Counted from the first letter of the stretch, positions 1 through 7,058 are shown. The stretch is 64,000 bases of DNA from Elizabethkingia bruuniana (GCF_002024805.1 NZ_CP014337.1:2852001-2916000); one strand, 5' to 3'. The notes: generated from the sequence alone by a model not told the origin. Program-made: numbers and translations.

Positions 1-100
1 CCTCTTTTAATCCTACTGTTTGGGAATAGCATGAAATTGAAGAAAATAAAAGTGTTGTTATAATAAAATTTTTCATTGTATTTTTCATTAAAGTTATAAA

Positions 101-1516
101 TTAATTAGGACAATTAGATGTGGTTACGGATGATTTATCGGAATTCAAAGATATTTTAGTATTACTACCATCATCGTTTAATTTAAATAGCTCTATACCT
201 TTCACATTCATTTTAGTGTCTATAAACTGAAGAAATTTTTGTTCTAAACTTAAGTCAGGACTTTTCGTCATAAAATCTATATATGATGAAGTATATCCCT
301 GATATTGCTCTGCGGTAAAAGATTTTAGCTGGTACTCATTCCCAGAAAACCTCAGTGTGTATGTTCCAGTACTGGTAACCATAGTTCCAGATACGTCTGA
401 AAAATCAATACCTCTTGTCTTTGCATTACGAAGCATATCCATCATATATATAACATCAGCAGGTGAGAACATTTTGACACCCTCTCTAGTTATTTCTGTT
501 CCATCATCACTTGTGTAAGTATAGTTATCTACATGAGTATGTAGGTAGCTTTTTACATTATAACGTTCCGCATCAGGTAATCTTAAACTATTTGCAGTTT
601 CAGTAGCATTAGCATTCTCTTGGTATGTATATTCACCTGTTGTTCCATGCTGTGTATACCCAGTTTCTTTCTTTAATCCTGTCTTTCCTTTTAAATCAGT
701 AACACCATCTTTAAAGCCTTTATCCTCTCTTTGAGTTTTCATACCGCTACAAGGATCTTTTTGCTGGTTACTATTATCAGTTCCATTAGTTCCGCCTCCA
801 TGTGTACCGGGACCACCTTCCATAGTAGTACCTGGCCCAGGCCCAGGGTTTTTAGTTGGGTCAGTCCAACCTGCATCATGCCACCATGAAGGTAAATCAT
901 AATAAGTAAGAGGTTTGTATACTGTAATTACAACTTCTTCAATATCTGTAGCCTTTTTGGCAATTGGATTCAAAGATGCGCTTTTTGATGCAGTAGCAAG
1001 AGTAGCTAACTTTCCTGTATTTCTATCGTAATAAGATTGAAATGCATTTTTAATAGAAGCAACTTCCTGCGAAGAATTATTTAAATAATAGAATTTGACG
1101 AAGTCTCTTTCTTCATTTACAATTCCTCCCCAAGCTCCAATTACTTTACCATTTTTATCTGTAACAGGAAACAATACACCTTTTGCTCCTTCTCCAAAAG
1201 TGGTTGAACTTACATCCAATCTTATTTTTCCTATTTCCTTTTCAAGTCTTTCACGGTAATCAGAATGCTTTTCCAAGAAATTAGAGATTACTTCAGAAAA
1301 AGGAGCGGCATAGCTTACATACTTTTCAGAAGATGCATCGTTTTTACTACTAGCTTTAGGTTGAATATTATTAGCTTTCTCAAACCTTTCAAAAGCTACA
1401 ATTTTTTCATTTACCTGTTGAGTTTGTTCAGTTGCAACACTATCGGTACGACAGGAATAGAAAATAGATAGTGTTAGAATTCCCCATAATGCGGGATAAA
1501 ATAAATGTTTTTTCAT
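101..1516 (-). CDS. Lipoprotein with C-terminal JAB/JAMM-like domain
   Basis: 471 aa. The N-terminus is a lipoprotein signal with the lipobox ending at Cys22 (SIFYSC), so it should be anchored in an envelope membrane. A conserved-looking N-terminal region (about 30-200) ends in an EEVVITVY segment, then a Gly/Pro-rich linker (about 222-250) leads to a C-terminal domain. That domain carries His326-x-His328 and, after an insertion, Ser351-x-x-Asp354, the HxH...SxxD arrangement of JAB/JAMM metallopeptidases; a Glu upstream (294 or 300) could complete the site. Related Bacteroidota proteins have variable C-terminal domains, so a toxin- or peptidase-type effector is possible. Function is inferred from the motif only. 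It reads away from the phage-like element, whose terminator lies just upstream. Confidence 0.7.
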   Translation of the reverse strand: MKKHLFYPALWGILTLSIFYSCRTDSVATEQTQQVNEKIVAFERFEKANNIQPKASSKNDASSEKYVSYAAPFSEVISNFLEKHSDYRERLEKEIGKIRLDVSSTTFGEGAKGVLFPVTDKNGKVIGAWGGIVNEERDFVKFYYLNNSSQEVASIKNAFQSYYDRNTGKLATLATASKSASLNPIAKKATDIEEVVITVYKPLTYYDLPSWWHDAGWTDPTKNPGPGPGTTMEGGPGTHGGGTNGTDNSNQQKDPCSGMKTQREDKGFKDGVTDLKGKTGLKKETGYTQHGTTGEYTYQENANATETANSLRLPDAERYNVKSYLHTHVDNYTYTSDDGTEITREGVKMFSPADVIYMMDMLRNAKTRGIDFSDVSGTMVTSTGTYTLRFSGNEYQLKSFTAEQYQGYTSSYIDFMTKSPDLSLEQKFLQFIDTKMNVKGIELFKLNDDGSNTKISLNSDKSSVTTSNCPN

Positions 1517-1591
1517 TTAATAATATTTTAATGATTCAATGTTTAAACTTAGACATTTTATTTTAAATAACAATTTAACATAATAAATTAA

Positions 1592-1624
1592 TAAAAAATA
1601 CCCACATCTGTTATAGAGTGGGTA
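1592..1624 (-). terminator. Rho-independent terminator of the phage structural operon
   Basis: A hairpin with 7-bp arms TACCCAC/GTGGGTA (1599-1605 and 1618-1624) and an inner TCT/AGA pairing is followed, reading on the minus strand, by a run of six T. It lies just after the last minus-strand gene of the phage-like element (stop at 1684) and gives a natural left limit for it. Confidence 0.75.
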
Positions 1625-1683
1625 AGATACAACCAAGTATTAATCGAAAAAGTAGGGTAAGATCTTAAAACAATTCTGTCTGT

Positions 1684-1914
1684 TTAAAATCTGGGAAAAG
1701 GAGGTATAAACGAACCACGGGAAAACGTTCCTACAAATTGTCCTGATCTTCGGTTATAAGCTTCGAAATGTGTCCAATTTCTGTATTTATAGGATTCAGA
1801 AAGCCAAATACTAGTTTTATAACAATTTCCAACAAAAGGCATTTCTACAATGATAAAACCACCATTAAACACCCGTAGGGAGTAATCATTTTTATTTTTC
1901 CAAATCTGGTTCAT
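1684..1914 (-). CDS. Small phage protein, unknown function
   Basis: 76 aa, last gene of the structural operon. It overlaps the end of the preceding 68-aa gene by 23 bp, so translation is probably coupled. The sequence is rich in aromatic residues and Arg/Asn, with no hydrophobic span and no signal peptide, and ends in a Pro/Phe-rich tail (FIPPFPRF). It may be a soluble minor virion or lysis-accessory protein; I recognise no family. Support comes from tight packing and an uninterrupted frame up to the terminator. Confidence 0.6.
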   Translation of the reverse strand: MNQIWKNKNDYSLRVFNGGFIIVEMPFVGNCYKTSIWLSESYKYRNWTHFEAYNRRSGQFVGTFSRGSFIPPFPRF

Positions 1915-2098
1915 TAATAACCTGCTTTTCTCTCTTTTGTTTCCTTATAAACTTTTGCCGTAGTAAATCTACAACGAATAGACCTAATTGTAAAAACACA
2001 GGAGTTAATACTCCCCAGTTTACAGACAAAGCAACACTTCCGGCAGTGGATAAAGGAAACTTTGTTAAAATAGCATCTGCACTCTCAAATAGCTTCAT
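1892..2098 (-). CDS. Small membrane protein, holin-like candidate
   Basis: 68 aa with one hydrophobic segment at about 18-44, followed by a strongly basic stretch (RQKFIRKQKREK) and an acidic tail. This single-span layout with a charged C-terminus resembles small phage holins or minor membrane proteins of lipid-containing phages. The start lies 1 bp after the stop of the 86-aa gene and the end overlaps the next gene, so it belongs to the same transcript. The holin role is only a suggestion from topology and the presence of a lysozyme in the operon. Confidence 0.6.
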   Translation of the reverse strand: MKLFESADAILTKFPLSTAGSVALSVNWGVLTPVFLQLGLFVVDLLRQKFIRKQKREKQVINEPDLEK

Positions 2099-2099
2099 A

Positions 2100-2360
2100 T
2101 TAATACCTTACTAAACTAGAGATTAATAATTTTCTGAATTCGTCTTCTGATAATGGATTAGCCAAAGGATCAGTAGTGAATGGACTTTGAGATGTGTAAG
2201 CCTGTGCAATTGGAGCAACAGGAGTTGTAGGAAGTTTAATCCCAGTTCCTGCATTAGGTTGCAAACCTGTATTAATAGAAACCTTTGTATTAAAGAGTTT
2301 GTAAGCCAACAGGGCAACACCCCCGTAAATAGCTATTTGTTTGAAATCAATATTTTTCAT
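2100..2360 (-). CDS. Small single-span phage membrane protein
   Basis: 86 aa. An N-terminal hydrophobic segment (about 8-22, IAIYGGVALLAYKLF) is followed by a Thr/Pro/Ala-rich spacer and a short charged C-terminus (SEDEFRKLL). The N-terminal pattern resembles that of the neighbouring 114-aa protein (IYTGIAIVAINLL), suggesting duplication or a shared membrane anchor. Proposed role: minor virion membrane protein. Function not recognised. Confidence 0.6.
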   Translation of the reverse strand: MKNIDFKQIAIYGGVALLAYKLFNTKVSINTGLQPNAGTGIKLPTTPVAPIAQAYTSQSPFTTDPLANPLSEDEFRKLLISSLVRY

Positions 2361-2380
2361 GTTTATTTTTTTATTTAAAA

Positions 2381-2725
2381 TTACCAGTCTGAAATTATAG
2401 GACCTGTAACAATTACAGAATTACCCGTCTTTGGATCAGTCTGAATATAAGGAGGAGGAACGACAACAGGCGGAGGCGTTACCGGAGCTGTCGTTGGTGG
2501 AACTTGTGGTTTTGGTGCTACCGGAGGGGTAACCGTTATTCCGTCTGTGACTTTTGGACCAGTGTCCACTCCGGGTTTTACTGTTAGATCACTGGGTAAA
2601 CTTATACCACCTTTTGAAGCATCGGGTTTTGGTTTTCCATCCGGAATAATATCCTTAACGCTTTTTCCGCTTAACAGGTTTATAGCTACTATGGCTATAC
2701 CTGTATAAATTAAAACTTTCTTCAT
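2381..2725 (-). CDS. Pro-rich single-span phage membrane protein
   Basis: 114 aa. The hydrophobic N-terminus (about 4-19) is followed by a long Pro/Val/Thr-rich region with runs such as PPPVVVPPP, likely an extended stalk, and a short end TGPIISDW. The start overlaps the upstream stop in a TAATG arrangement (1 nt), so translation is coupled to the M15-like gene. The architecture (anchor plus extended rod) suggests a spike base or a protein crossing the periplasm or capsid. No family recognised. Confidence 0.6.
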   Translation of the reverse strand: MKKVLIYTGIAIVAINLLSGKSVKDIIPDGKPKPDASKGGISLPSDLTVKPGVDTGPKVTDGITVTPPVAPKPQVPPTTAPVTPPPVVVPPPYIQTDPKTGNSVIVTGPIISDW

Positions 2726-3399
2726 TATCCCAGATTTTTATATTTACCACTGAAATGAATGTAAAGCTGTCCATTTGTAACACCTATAGTACCTTTTACA
2801 ATCTCATTATCCTGCATCATTCTGGAAACTACATTTATTAAATCACTGGCTTTTCCGACAGTAGGCACAATATTTACCGCTAAGCATAAATTAAAGCCAT
2901 TGTAGAAAGCTTCATTTATGTTACTGGCTGGCTTTTGATAGCCTTTTGTAATTTTAACAGGAGAACCCCAAGCCTCGCGTATACGATCCAGTTGAAGAAG
3001 CAAAACACTAAAATTGGAACGATAAGGAGCAGGAATAACACCAACACCGAAATATTCACGATCAGTAAAATATTTCGCATTATACGTAAACCTATTATCA
3101 ACATCCTGATTAATTATTTCAGGATTCCCCGCAACCACAGTCGTTTTTTTTTTAGTTCCGACAGGCGTACCGCTTGCGTCAGGTTCAGTAAGAGTACCAT
3201 CAGAACTTCCCCCGACAGTAGGATTTGTAGTTACATTTCCTTTTAATAATCCTTTCCACCATTCCAGAGAAAAGACATTTTTAAAGAAATTATCTAAATT
3301 CCATTTTGATTTTGCGAATATGTAGACAATAAAGCCCACAATAACAATTATTAACATTGTTTCCCAATTTAAACTATTGGTATTATTTTTGTTTTTCAT
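2725..3399 (-). CDS. Membrane-anchored degenerate M15 peptidase-like protein
   Basis: 224 aa. A transmembrane segment (about 14-30) is followed by a Gly/Ser/Thr linker (about 55-95) and a C-terminal domain (about 105-221) resembling the M15 D,D-carboxypeptidase/endolysin fold. Visible are the WG-x-PVKITKGYQ stretch (144-155) equivalent to the family's ITSGYR segment and YIHFS (213-217) equivalent to the final His strand. The SxHxxGxAxD zinc-binding segment is replaced by NGFNLCLAVNIV (168-178), so the usual His and Asp ligands are missing. It may bind peptidoglycan without cleaving it, for example as a virion adsorption or entry protein. Fold assignment by eye, moderate confidence. Confidence 0.6.
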   Translation of the reverse strand: MKNKNNTNSLNWETMLIIVIVGFIVYIFAKSKWNLDNFFKNVFSLEWWKGLLKGNVTTNPTVGGSSDGTLTEPDASGTPVGTKKKTTVVAGNPEIINQDVDNRFTYNAKYFTDREYFGVGVIPAPYRSNFSVLLLQLDRIREAWGSPVKITKGYQKPASNINEAFYNGFNLCLAVNIVPTVGKASDLINVVSRMMQDNEIVKGTIGVTNGQLYIHFSGKYKNLG

Positions 3400-3430
3400 T
3401 TTTTAACGATTATTAACATTTATTTTTTAT

Positions 3431-3808
3431 ATGAAAACATTTTTACTTTTATCTGTTTTGGCTTCTACTCTTGCTTTTGGACAATCAAAGAAAATATATA
3501 CAAAACAGCAACTTATCAATCTTAACAAAATATCATATTTCCCGAGTGTTGAAGGGGCAGGTACAGATTTTGATTTCTATGTTTGTATGCAGAAAAACTA
3601 TAAATTAAACCCTAAAAAGTATCCTGAATTTATGAGCAAACAAGAATTTGATAAGACATTCCCTAATACAGACGATTTTAAGAAAACTGAAACTTACGAA
3701 AGAAACTCACTAAGTTTCCGAGCATACGGACTACTCAATTATGAACGCAGATCAGCAATACAACAAACATATCCAAAATGTATTAAAAAATCAGATATAG
3801 ATTGGTAA
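3431..3808 (+). CDS. Secreted small protein, reverse-strand phage cargo (moron)
   Basis: 125 aa with a clear signal peptide (MKTFLLLSVLASTLAFGQ), so periplasmic or exported. The mature part is basic/aromatic, with two Cys that could form a disulfide (FYVCMQ and PKCIKK). It is the only plus-strand gene inside the phage-like element, divergent from the M15-like gene and convergent with the lysozyme, with 3 bp between the two stops. A TATTTTTG box at 3384-3391 could be its -7 element, but a -33 TTG at the right distance is not evident. Independent orientation and promoter are typical of morons (superinfection exclusion, surface change, toxin). Function not recognised. Confidence 0.65.
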   Translation: MKTFLLLSVLASTLAFGQSKKIYTKQQLINLNKISYFPSVEGAGTDFDFYVCMQKNYKLNPKKYPEFMSKQEFDKTFPNTDDFKKTETYERNSLSFRAYGLLNYERRSAIQQTYPKCIKKSDIDW

Positions 3809-3811
3809 GAA

Positions 3812-4519
3812 TCATAAAGACACTTTAGAATAAGGTGTCTTTATTTCTTTATAGGTATTTGAAAATTCCCAATTTCCTAAACCTGAAATATAGTAAGAAA
3901 CACCTAATGACCTTCTTGACCAGTTTAGACCATAAGTACTGAAATTTGCAAAATTTTGGATGTAGTATAAATAATTATTTTGCAATAATCTAGACAAGTA
4001 TACTAAATCATCATTTCTATCGGCTCTTCTTAGCATCGTAATATATTGATTCCTAAAACCTGCTGCCCTATGCATAGAACGAGATCCATAAGCTATTTGT
4101 AAAAGCATATCATAAAAACGTTGATTCAATTTAACACCAATAGAACGAATAATTGCGTCTATCTCCAATTTAGGAGAATCTTTAGAAGTATTAAAATATG
4201 CTCGCATTTGCTTTAATGCCATATCAAAAGTAATAGTATCTCCTTTCTGGACACGTCTAACAACTTTACCTGTATTTAAATCAAACCAAGAAGTCTGCCC
4301 AAAGCCTATAGTATAAGTTGCTTCGCCAGAAAGATAATAAGCTGTAGAACGAAAACCTTCATATGATTTAATAAATGAGAACATTTCATCATTATACTCA
4401 TAATTGAAATTTTCAAATGAAAAACTGCTACTATCAATAAATAGATTCCCTTTTTTCGTTATCATGGTAGCCCCGAGGGCGGTTAAGCCCAAAGCCAAAA
4501 TTTTATCTATCATTTTCAA
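3812..4519 (-). CDS. GH24-type phage lysozyme (endolysin) with N-terminal membrane segment
   Basis: 235 aa. An N-terminal hydrophobic stretch (about 5-20) suggests a signal-anchor. The domain from about 44 onward has the T4-lysozyme core: YEGFR with Glu54, then YTIGFGQT with Thr70. T4 lysozyme uses Glu11, Asp20 and Thr26; here the position equivalent to Asp20 is Leu63 or Ser64, so the canonical Asp is not seen. Known role of the family: cleavage of N-acetylmuramic acid/N-acetylglucosamine bonds for lysis or entry. The start overlaps the preceding 48-aa gene by 17 bp. A transglycosylase-like mode is possible given the altered site. Confidence 0.75.
   Translation of the reverse strand: MKMIDKILALGLTALGATMITKKGNLFIDSSSFSFENFNYEYNDEMFSFIKSYEGFRSTAYYLSGEATYTIGFGQTSWFDLNTGKVVRRVQKGDTITFDMALKQMRAYFNTSKDSPKLEIDAIIRSIGVKLNQRFYDMLLQIAYGSRSMHRAAGFRNQYITMLRRADRNDDLVYLSRLLQNNYLYYIQNFANFSTYGLNWSRRSLGVSYYISGLGNWEFSNTYKEIKTPYSKVSL
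3816..3842 (+). terminator. Possible terminator of the reverse-strand cargo gene
   Basis: Arms AAAGACAC (3816-3823) and GTGTCTTT (3835-3842) flank an 11-nt loop immediately after the plus-strand cargo gene and are followed by a T-rich stretch. The hairpin lies inside the 3' end of the convergent lysozyme gene. The T-run is weak, so termination is tentative. Confidence 0.4.
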
Positions 4520-4649
4520 AACTTTTCATATTAAGATTATCAGAATCAGGTAGCCAGTTCCATTCAAACAATAAGAAATAAACCGCATAACCTGCGTAGG
4601 GCAGAAGAATAAGAATAAGCCACCCGAAACTCAATAACCAATTAAACAT
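4503..4649 (-). CDS. Small phage membrane protein (48 aa)
   Basis: Translation of the minus strand gives 48 aa starting MFNWLLSFGWLILILLPYAG, with one long hydrophobic span (about 4-30) and a polar, acidic tail (NWLPDSDNLNMKSFENDR). The ATG lies 2 bp after the stop of the 47-aa gene and the end overlaps the lysozyme start by 17 bp. This chain of overlaps in a stretch without other genes is the main support. Possible holin or virion membrane protein. No family recognised. Confidence 0.55.
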   Translation of the reverse strand: MFNWLLSFGWLILILLPYAGYAVYFLLFEWNWLPDSDNLNMKSFENDR

Positions 4650-4651
4650 CC

Positions 4652-4795
4652 CTATTTTTTTATAGGCTGATTCGGTGCATTTTCTTCAAGCCATTTCGTA
4701 GCACCATTAACCACCGTAATAACGAGGTTAGCGAAGAAGCTTAATTTTTCTCCATGTTTGACAAACTTTGCCAATAGATCAACAACTTTTTGCAT
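4652..4795 (-). CDS. Small phage protein (47 aa), amphipathic
   Basis: 47 aa starting MQKVVDLLAKFVKHGEKLSF, with a likely amphipathic helix, then a short hydrophobic part (FFANLVITVVNG) and a charged end (KWLEENAPNQPIKK). It sits between the basic 152-aa protein and the 48-aa membrane protein with almost no spacing, in the same direction. Probably a peripheral membrane or minor virion protein. No family recognised. Confidence 0.5.
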   Translation of the reverse strand: MQKVVDLLAKFVKHGEKLSFFANLVITVVNGATKWLEENAPNQPIKK

Positions 4796-4806
4796 AATTT
4801 CTATTT

Positions 4807-5265
4807 TTATCTGCGTGAGAATTTTCCGAAATACCCTCTTACATTTCTTCCTGATCCGGTACGACCTGAACCGTTTGGAGAAATCACTAAACCAAGTTCA
4901 CTAATAGTGATCGTTTGTTTCTTCACGTTCATTAAACTCCAATAGGTTTGAGTAGTTCCGAATCCCTGATGAACGATAGTAACAACATAACGTAGATACT
5001 CGTTACCCTTTTTATCAGAATGCAGTACACCATCTACAGGCATAGCACTAGCCGTCATTAAACCATTACGGGTTTTTCTCCATGCATTAACCGCCTGATG
5101 CCCTTCATTTTTCCCTTTCTTGATTCTGGAATACACAGCACCGCTTTTTTTGATTCCTGAACCATTACCGGTACTACGTCCGTACCCTGAATTGTACGGT
5201 GCAAAAGTTCTTTTTTGTGGGTATTGCTTCCAATTACCCGCCACTTTATAATTATTGTAACTCAT
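4807..5265 (-). CDS. Basic phage protein, candidate DNA-binding or minor structural protein
   Basis: 152 aa, strongly basic, with Arg/Lys/Gly/Tyr-rich termini (for example GYGRSTGNGSGIKKSG near residues 28-43 and RTGSGRNVRGYFGKFSRR at the end). The middle (about 70-130) alternates hydrophobic residues as in beta strands (EYLRYVVTIVHQG, QTITISELGLVIS). Such a basic, low-complexity-ended protein could bind the packaged ssDNA or line the capsid. No hydrophobic span. No family recognised; the role is inferred from charge. Confidence 0.6.
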   Translation of the reverse strand: MSYNNYKVAGNWKQYPQKRTFAPYNSGYGRSTGNGSGIKKSGAVYSRIKKGKNEGHQAVNAWRKTRNGLMTASAMPVDGVLHSDKKGNEYLRYVVTIVHQGFGTTQTYWSLMNVKKQTITISELGLVISPNGSGRTGSGRNVRGYFGKFSRR

Positions 5266-5270
5266 GATAA

Positions 5271-5420
5271 TTAGAATTTAATTTGACGTTGAACCCTCTT
5301 TGGTAACAAAAAATAAGTGGCTACCAATACTACAGCACCAGCGAATAAATGCCCGTACTTAATTTTAAAATCCTTTCCGGTATAAATGCTTTTATCCAGA
5401 AACGCTACGAAATCTTTCAT
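5271..5420 (-). CDS. Small single-span phage membrane protein (49 aa)
   Basis: 49 aa starting MKDFVAFLDKSIYTGKDFKI, then one hydrophobic segment (HLFAGAVVLVATYFLL, about 24-39) and a basic end (PKRVQRQIKF). Found by translating the gap between the 290-aa and 152-aa genes; it ends 5 bp before the next start. Shape and position match a minor membrane protein of a lipid-containing virion. Confidence 0.55.
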   Translation of the reverse strand: MKDFVAFLDKSIYTGKDFKIKYGHLFAGAVVLVATYFLLPKRVQRQIKF

Positions 5421-5453
5421 GTATTTTTCTTTTTAATTTTTTAAACTGTTTTA

Positions 5454-6326
5454 TTATTTCTTCTTAGTAACCATCCACACAAGACCCAAGGCAGTTAATG
5501 CCAGTCCGGCAACCTGAATCATATTTTGTGTATTGTCATTGGTAACGGAGCAATCCAAGTAAGGTTTTCCGTTGACAATCCCACCTTTACAATTTGGTTT
5601 TGCATTCAACATTGTTTGCAGTTGTTGCAAAGTCTGAACATCATTACTCGCAAGATTGTTTTTCAACTGACTGTTCAGAATAGTATCTATTTCATCTTTT
5701 GTGTAGTATGTTCCGTTATCAGGCGTAGGAACAACATTTGGTGTTGTAACAACCGGAGGTTGATACTCTCCCTGACCAACTCCACCATTTACCGGAAGGT
5801 CTGGGAACACAGGTATTGTACTACTTTTCATTCCTAAAACCCGTACTTTTTGAATCAATCCCGATTTTTCCCCATGAGGATAGTTGCCGACAGGATTCCA
5901 ATAGGAAATCCCGATTTCCTGAACATCGAATTGCCTTAGCATATTCTCACGAACACTTTTCACATAATTTGTGTAGATATCCATGTTTTCTTTGGTACAG
6001 GCATTTTTCATAGAATCACGGTGTGCAGGCATGGAAACAATAATAGCTGCAAAGTCATTCAGTGCGTTTTCTGCGTCTCTCTCACTTTTGATATTACGTA
6101 CAACACTATCAACAGCGTTTCTCGCTTCATCAAGAACTCCCGTAGTCCATGCCTGTTTTCCAAGGCATCCTATAAACTTTGTAACACCCCCGAGAATATT
6201 CCCAAGTATACCGCCAACATCAAAAGCGTTTGCACCTGTAGGGGTTGTTGCAGTTGTTGAATTTGGGGTATCTCCGCCGGTACCACTAAACATACTAGCT
6301 ACTTGCATAGCGCTAAACGGGTCCAT
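5454..6326 (-). CDS. Phage structural protein with C-terminal membrane anchor
   Basis: 290 aa. The N-terminal Gly/Thr-rich part (about 14-50) contains a glycine-zipper-like stretch (GGILGNILGG). A central helical, charged region follows (about 60-135), then a Pro/Val/Thr-rich linker (about 175-205), a helical repeat-like part (about 210-240) and a C-terminal span (about 269-286) ending KKK. The start is 1 bp after the stop of the 208-aa gene, so the two are co-translated. The layout suggests a membrane-embedded capsid-associated or genome-delivery protein. No family recognised. Confidence 0.6.
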   Translation of the reverse strand: MDPFSAMQVASMFSGTGGDTPNSTTATTPTGANAFDVGGILGNILGGVTKFIGCLGKQAWTTGVLDEARNAVDSVVRNIKSERDAENALNDFAAIIVSMPAHRDSMKNACTKENMDIYTNYVKSVRENMLRQFDVQEIGISYWNPVGNYPHGEKSGLIQKVRVLGMKSSTIPVFPDLPVNGGVGQGEYQPPVVTTPNVVPTPDNGTYYTKDEIDTILNSQLKNNLASNDVQTLQQLQTMLNAKPNCKGGIVNGKPYLDCSVTNDNTQNMIQVAGLALTALGLVWMVTKKK

Positions 6327-6327
6327 C

Positions 6328-6954
6328 TTAATACTGGATTAAATAACACTGATCAGAACCTTCCACTGTAATTTTCTGGTTAGGATCTACTTTCACAAGA
6401 ACATCGTTTGAATCGGTAACGGTAGCCCATAGCAAATCTCTAGACTGATAGATTTTATTACCGTCTACAATTGTTTCGATACCGTGAATCTCATCATTAA
6501 GCCTTAAAGCTGTGAAGTATTCAGTATCTAATGTTCTGTTTTGTGTTAAGTCAACAGCTTTTACCACAAGCGGAGTATAAGTATTGGACTTTAGTGTATT
6601 GACTGTATAGGTCATTGAAGTTACATTGGCAGTCTTCCAAGACAGGGTAATCAGAATCTTATTATCCGCAGATAAAATAAGATTGTCAGAGAGTGCCAAA
6701 GGGATAAGGCTCATAATCTTAATGCCTTTAAACATGGGTCTGATTACTTCTTTAAACTCTACAAATTTTAAATCCACTAAAACCTGATTAGGTCGGTTTT
6801 TAGAGACCAATTCAATTTTTACCTGTAATTCAGGGTCTAAAGCAGGAGAACCAGCAGCAAGGGAAGCGCCGAAGACAATGGAGTGCGCAGGGTCTTTAAT
6901 CTCAATCTGGGCATTCTTACCCGCCTGATTTACATAAACATTACTTTGAATCAT
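6328..6954 (-). CDS. Candidate major capsid (jelly-roll type) protein
   Basis: 208 aa, first gene of the structural operon, without signal peptide or hydrophobic span. It is dominated by alternating patterns typical of beta strands throughout (for example VKIELVSKN, KILITLSWKT, SMTYTVNTL, QKITVEGSDQCYLIQY). Position and composition make it the best candidate for the shell protein. Known: FLiP and PM2 use double-jelly-roll capsid proteins, but 208 aa is shorter than those, so a single jelly roll or a minor capsid/spike protein is equally possible. Function is inference. Confidence 0.55.
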   Translation of the reverse strand: MIQSNVYVNQAGKNAQIEIKDPAHSIVFGASLAAGSPALDPELQVKIELVSKNRPNQVLVDLKFVEFKEVIRPMFKGIKIMSLIPLALSDNLILSADNKILITLSWKTANVTSMTYTVNTLKSNTYTPLVVKAVDLTQNRTLDTEYFTALRLNDEIHGIETIVDGNKIYQSRDLLWATVTDSNDVLVKVDPNQKITVEGSDQCYLIQY

Positions 6955-6983
6955 TTTTAATTATTTTATTGTTAAACACAGGA

Positions 6984-6991
6984 CAAAATTA
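6984..6991 (-). promoter_or_regulatory. Possible -7 box of the structural operon
   Basis: On the minus strand TAATTTTG matches the Bacteroidota -7 consensus TAnnTTTG and lies about 30 bp before the 208-aa gene, directly downstream of the terminator-like hairpin. No clear -33 TTG at 19-21 bp is seen. Confidence 0.35.
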
Positions 6992-7011
6992 AAGCCCCGT
7001 AGAAGGGGCTT
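6992..7011 (-). terminator. Hairpin between early and structural phage operons
   Basis: Perfect 7-bp arms AAGCCCC/GGGGCTT with a 6-nt loop, followed on the minus strand by TAATTTTG. It separates the rep block from the structural block, so it may stop early transcription. The T-run is interrupted, so attenuation rather than full termination is possible. Confidence 0.5.
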
Positions 7012-7058
7012 AGAGGAATTTAAATGAATTTGAAGTAATTTGCATTAACTTGCATTAA
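7009..7058 (-). repeat. Five phased 10-bp degenerate repeats
   Basis: Five consecutive 10-bp units with exact 10-bp period, plus strand: CTTAGAGGAA, TTTAAATGAA, TTTGAAGTAA, TTTGCATTAA, CTTGCATTAA. All share TT at positions 2-3 and AA at 9-10, and the last two differ by one base. They begin inside the end of the small HTH gene and run to the hairpin. A one-turn period suggests an operator array or a bent site. Confidence 0.55.

Noticed and set aside
1573-1600. ATTTAACATAA matches the reverse complement of the E. coli XerD arm of dif, near the left end of the phage-like element
   Set aside because: The adjacent XerC arm does not match, no second copy lies at the right end, and similar AT-rich words occur in other intergenic regions (for example near 16300).
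5526-6342. Long plus-strand open frames opposite the 290-aa phage gene
   Set aside because: Shadow frames of the minus-strand gene, with unnatural composition rich in Cys/Ser/Phe and overlapping one another.
7009-7058. CRISPR-like array
   Set aside because: The units are 10 bp and contiguous without spacers, so it is not a CRISPR; no cas gene is present.
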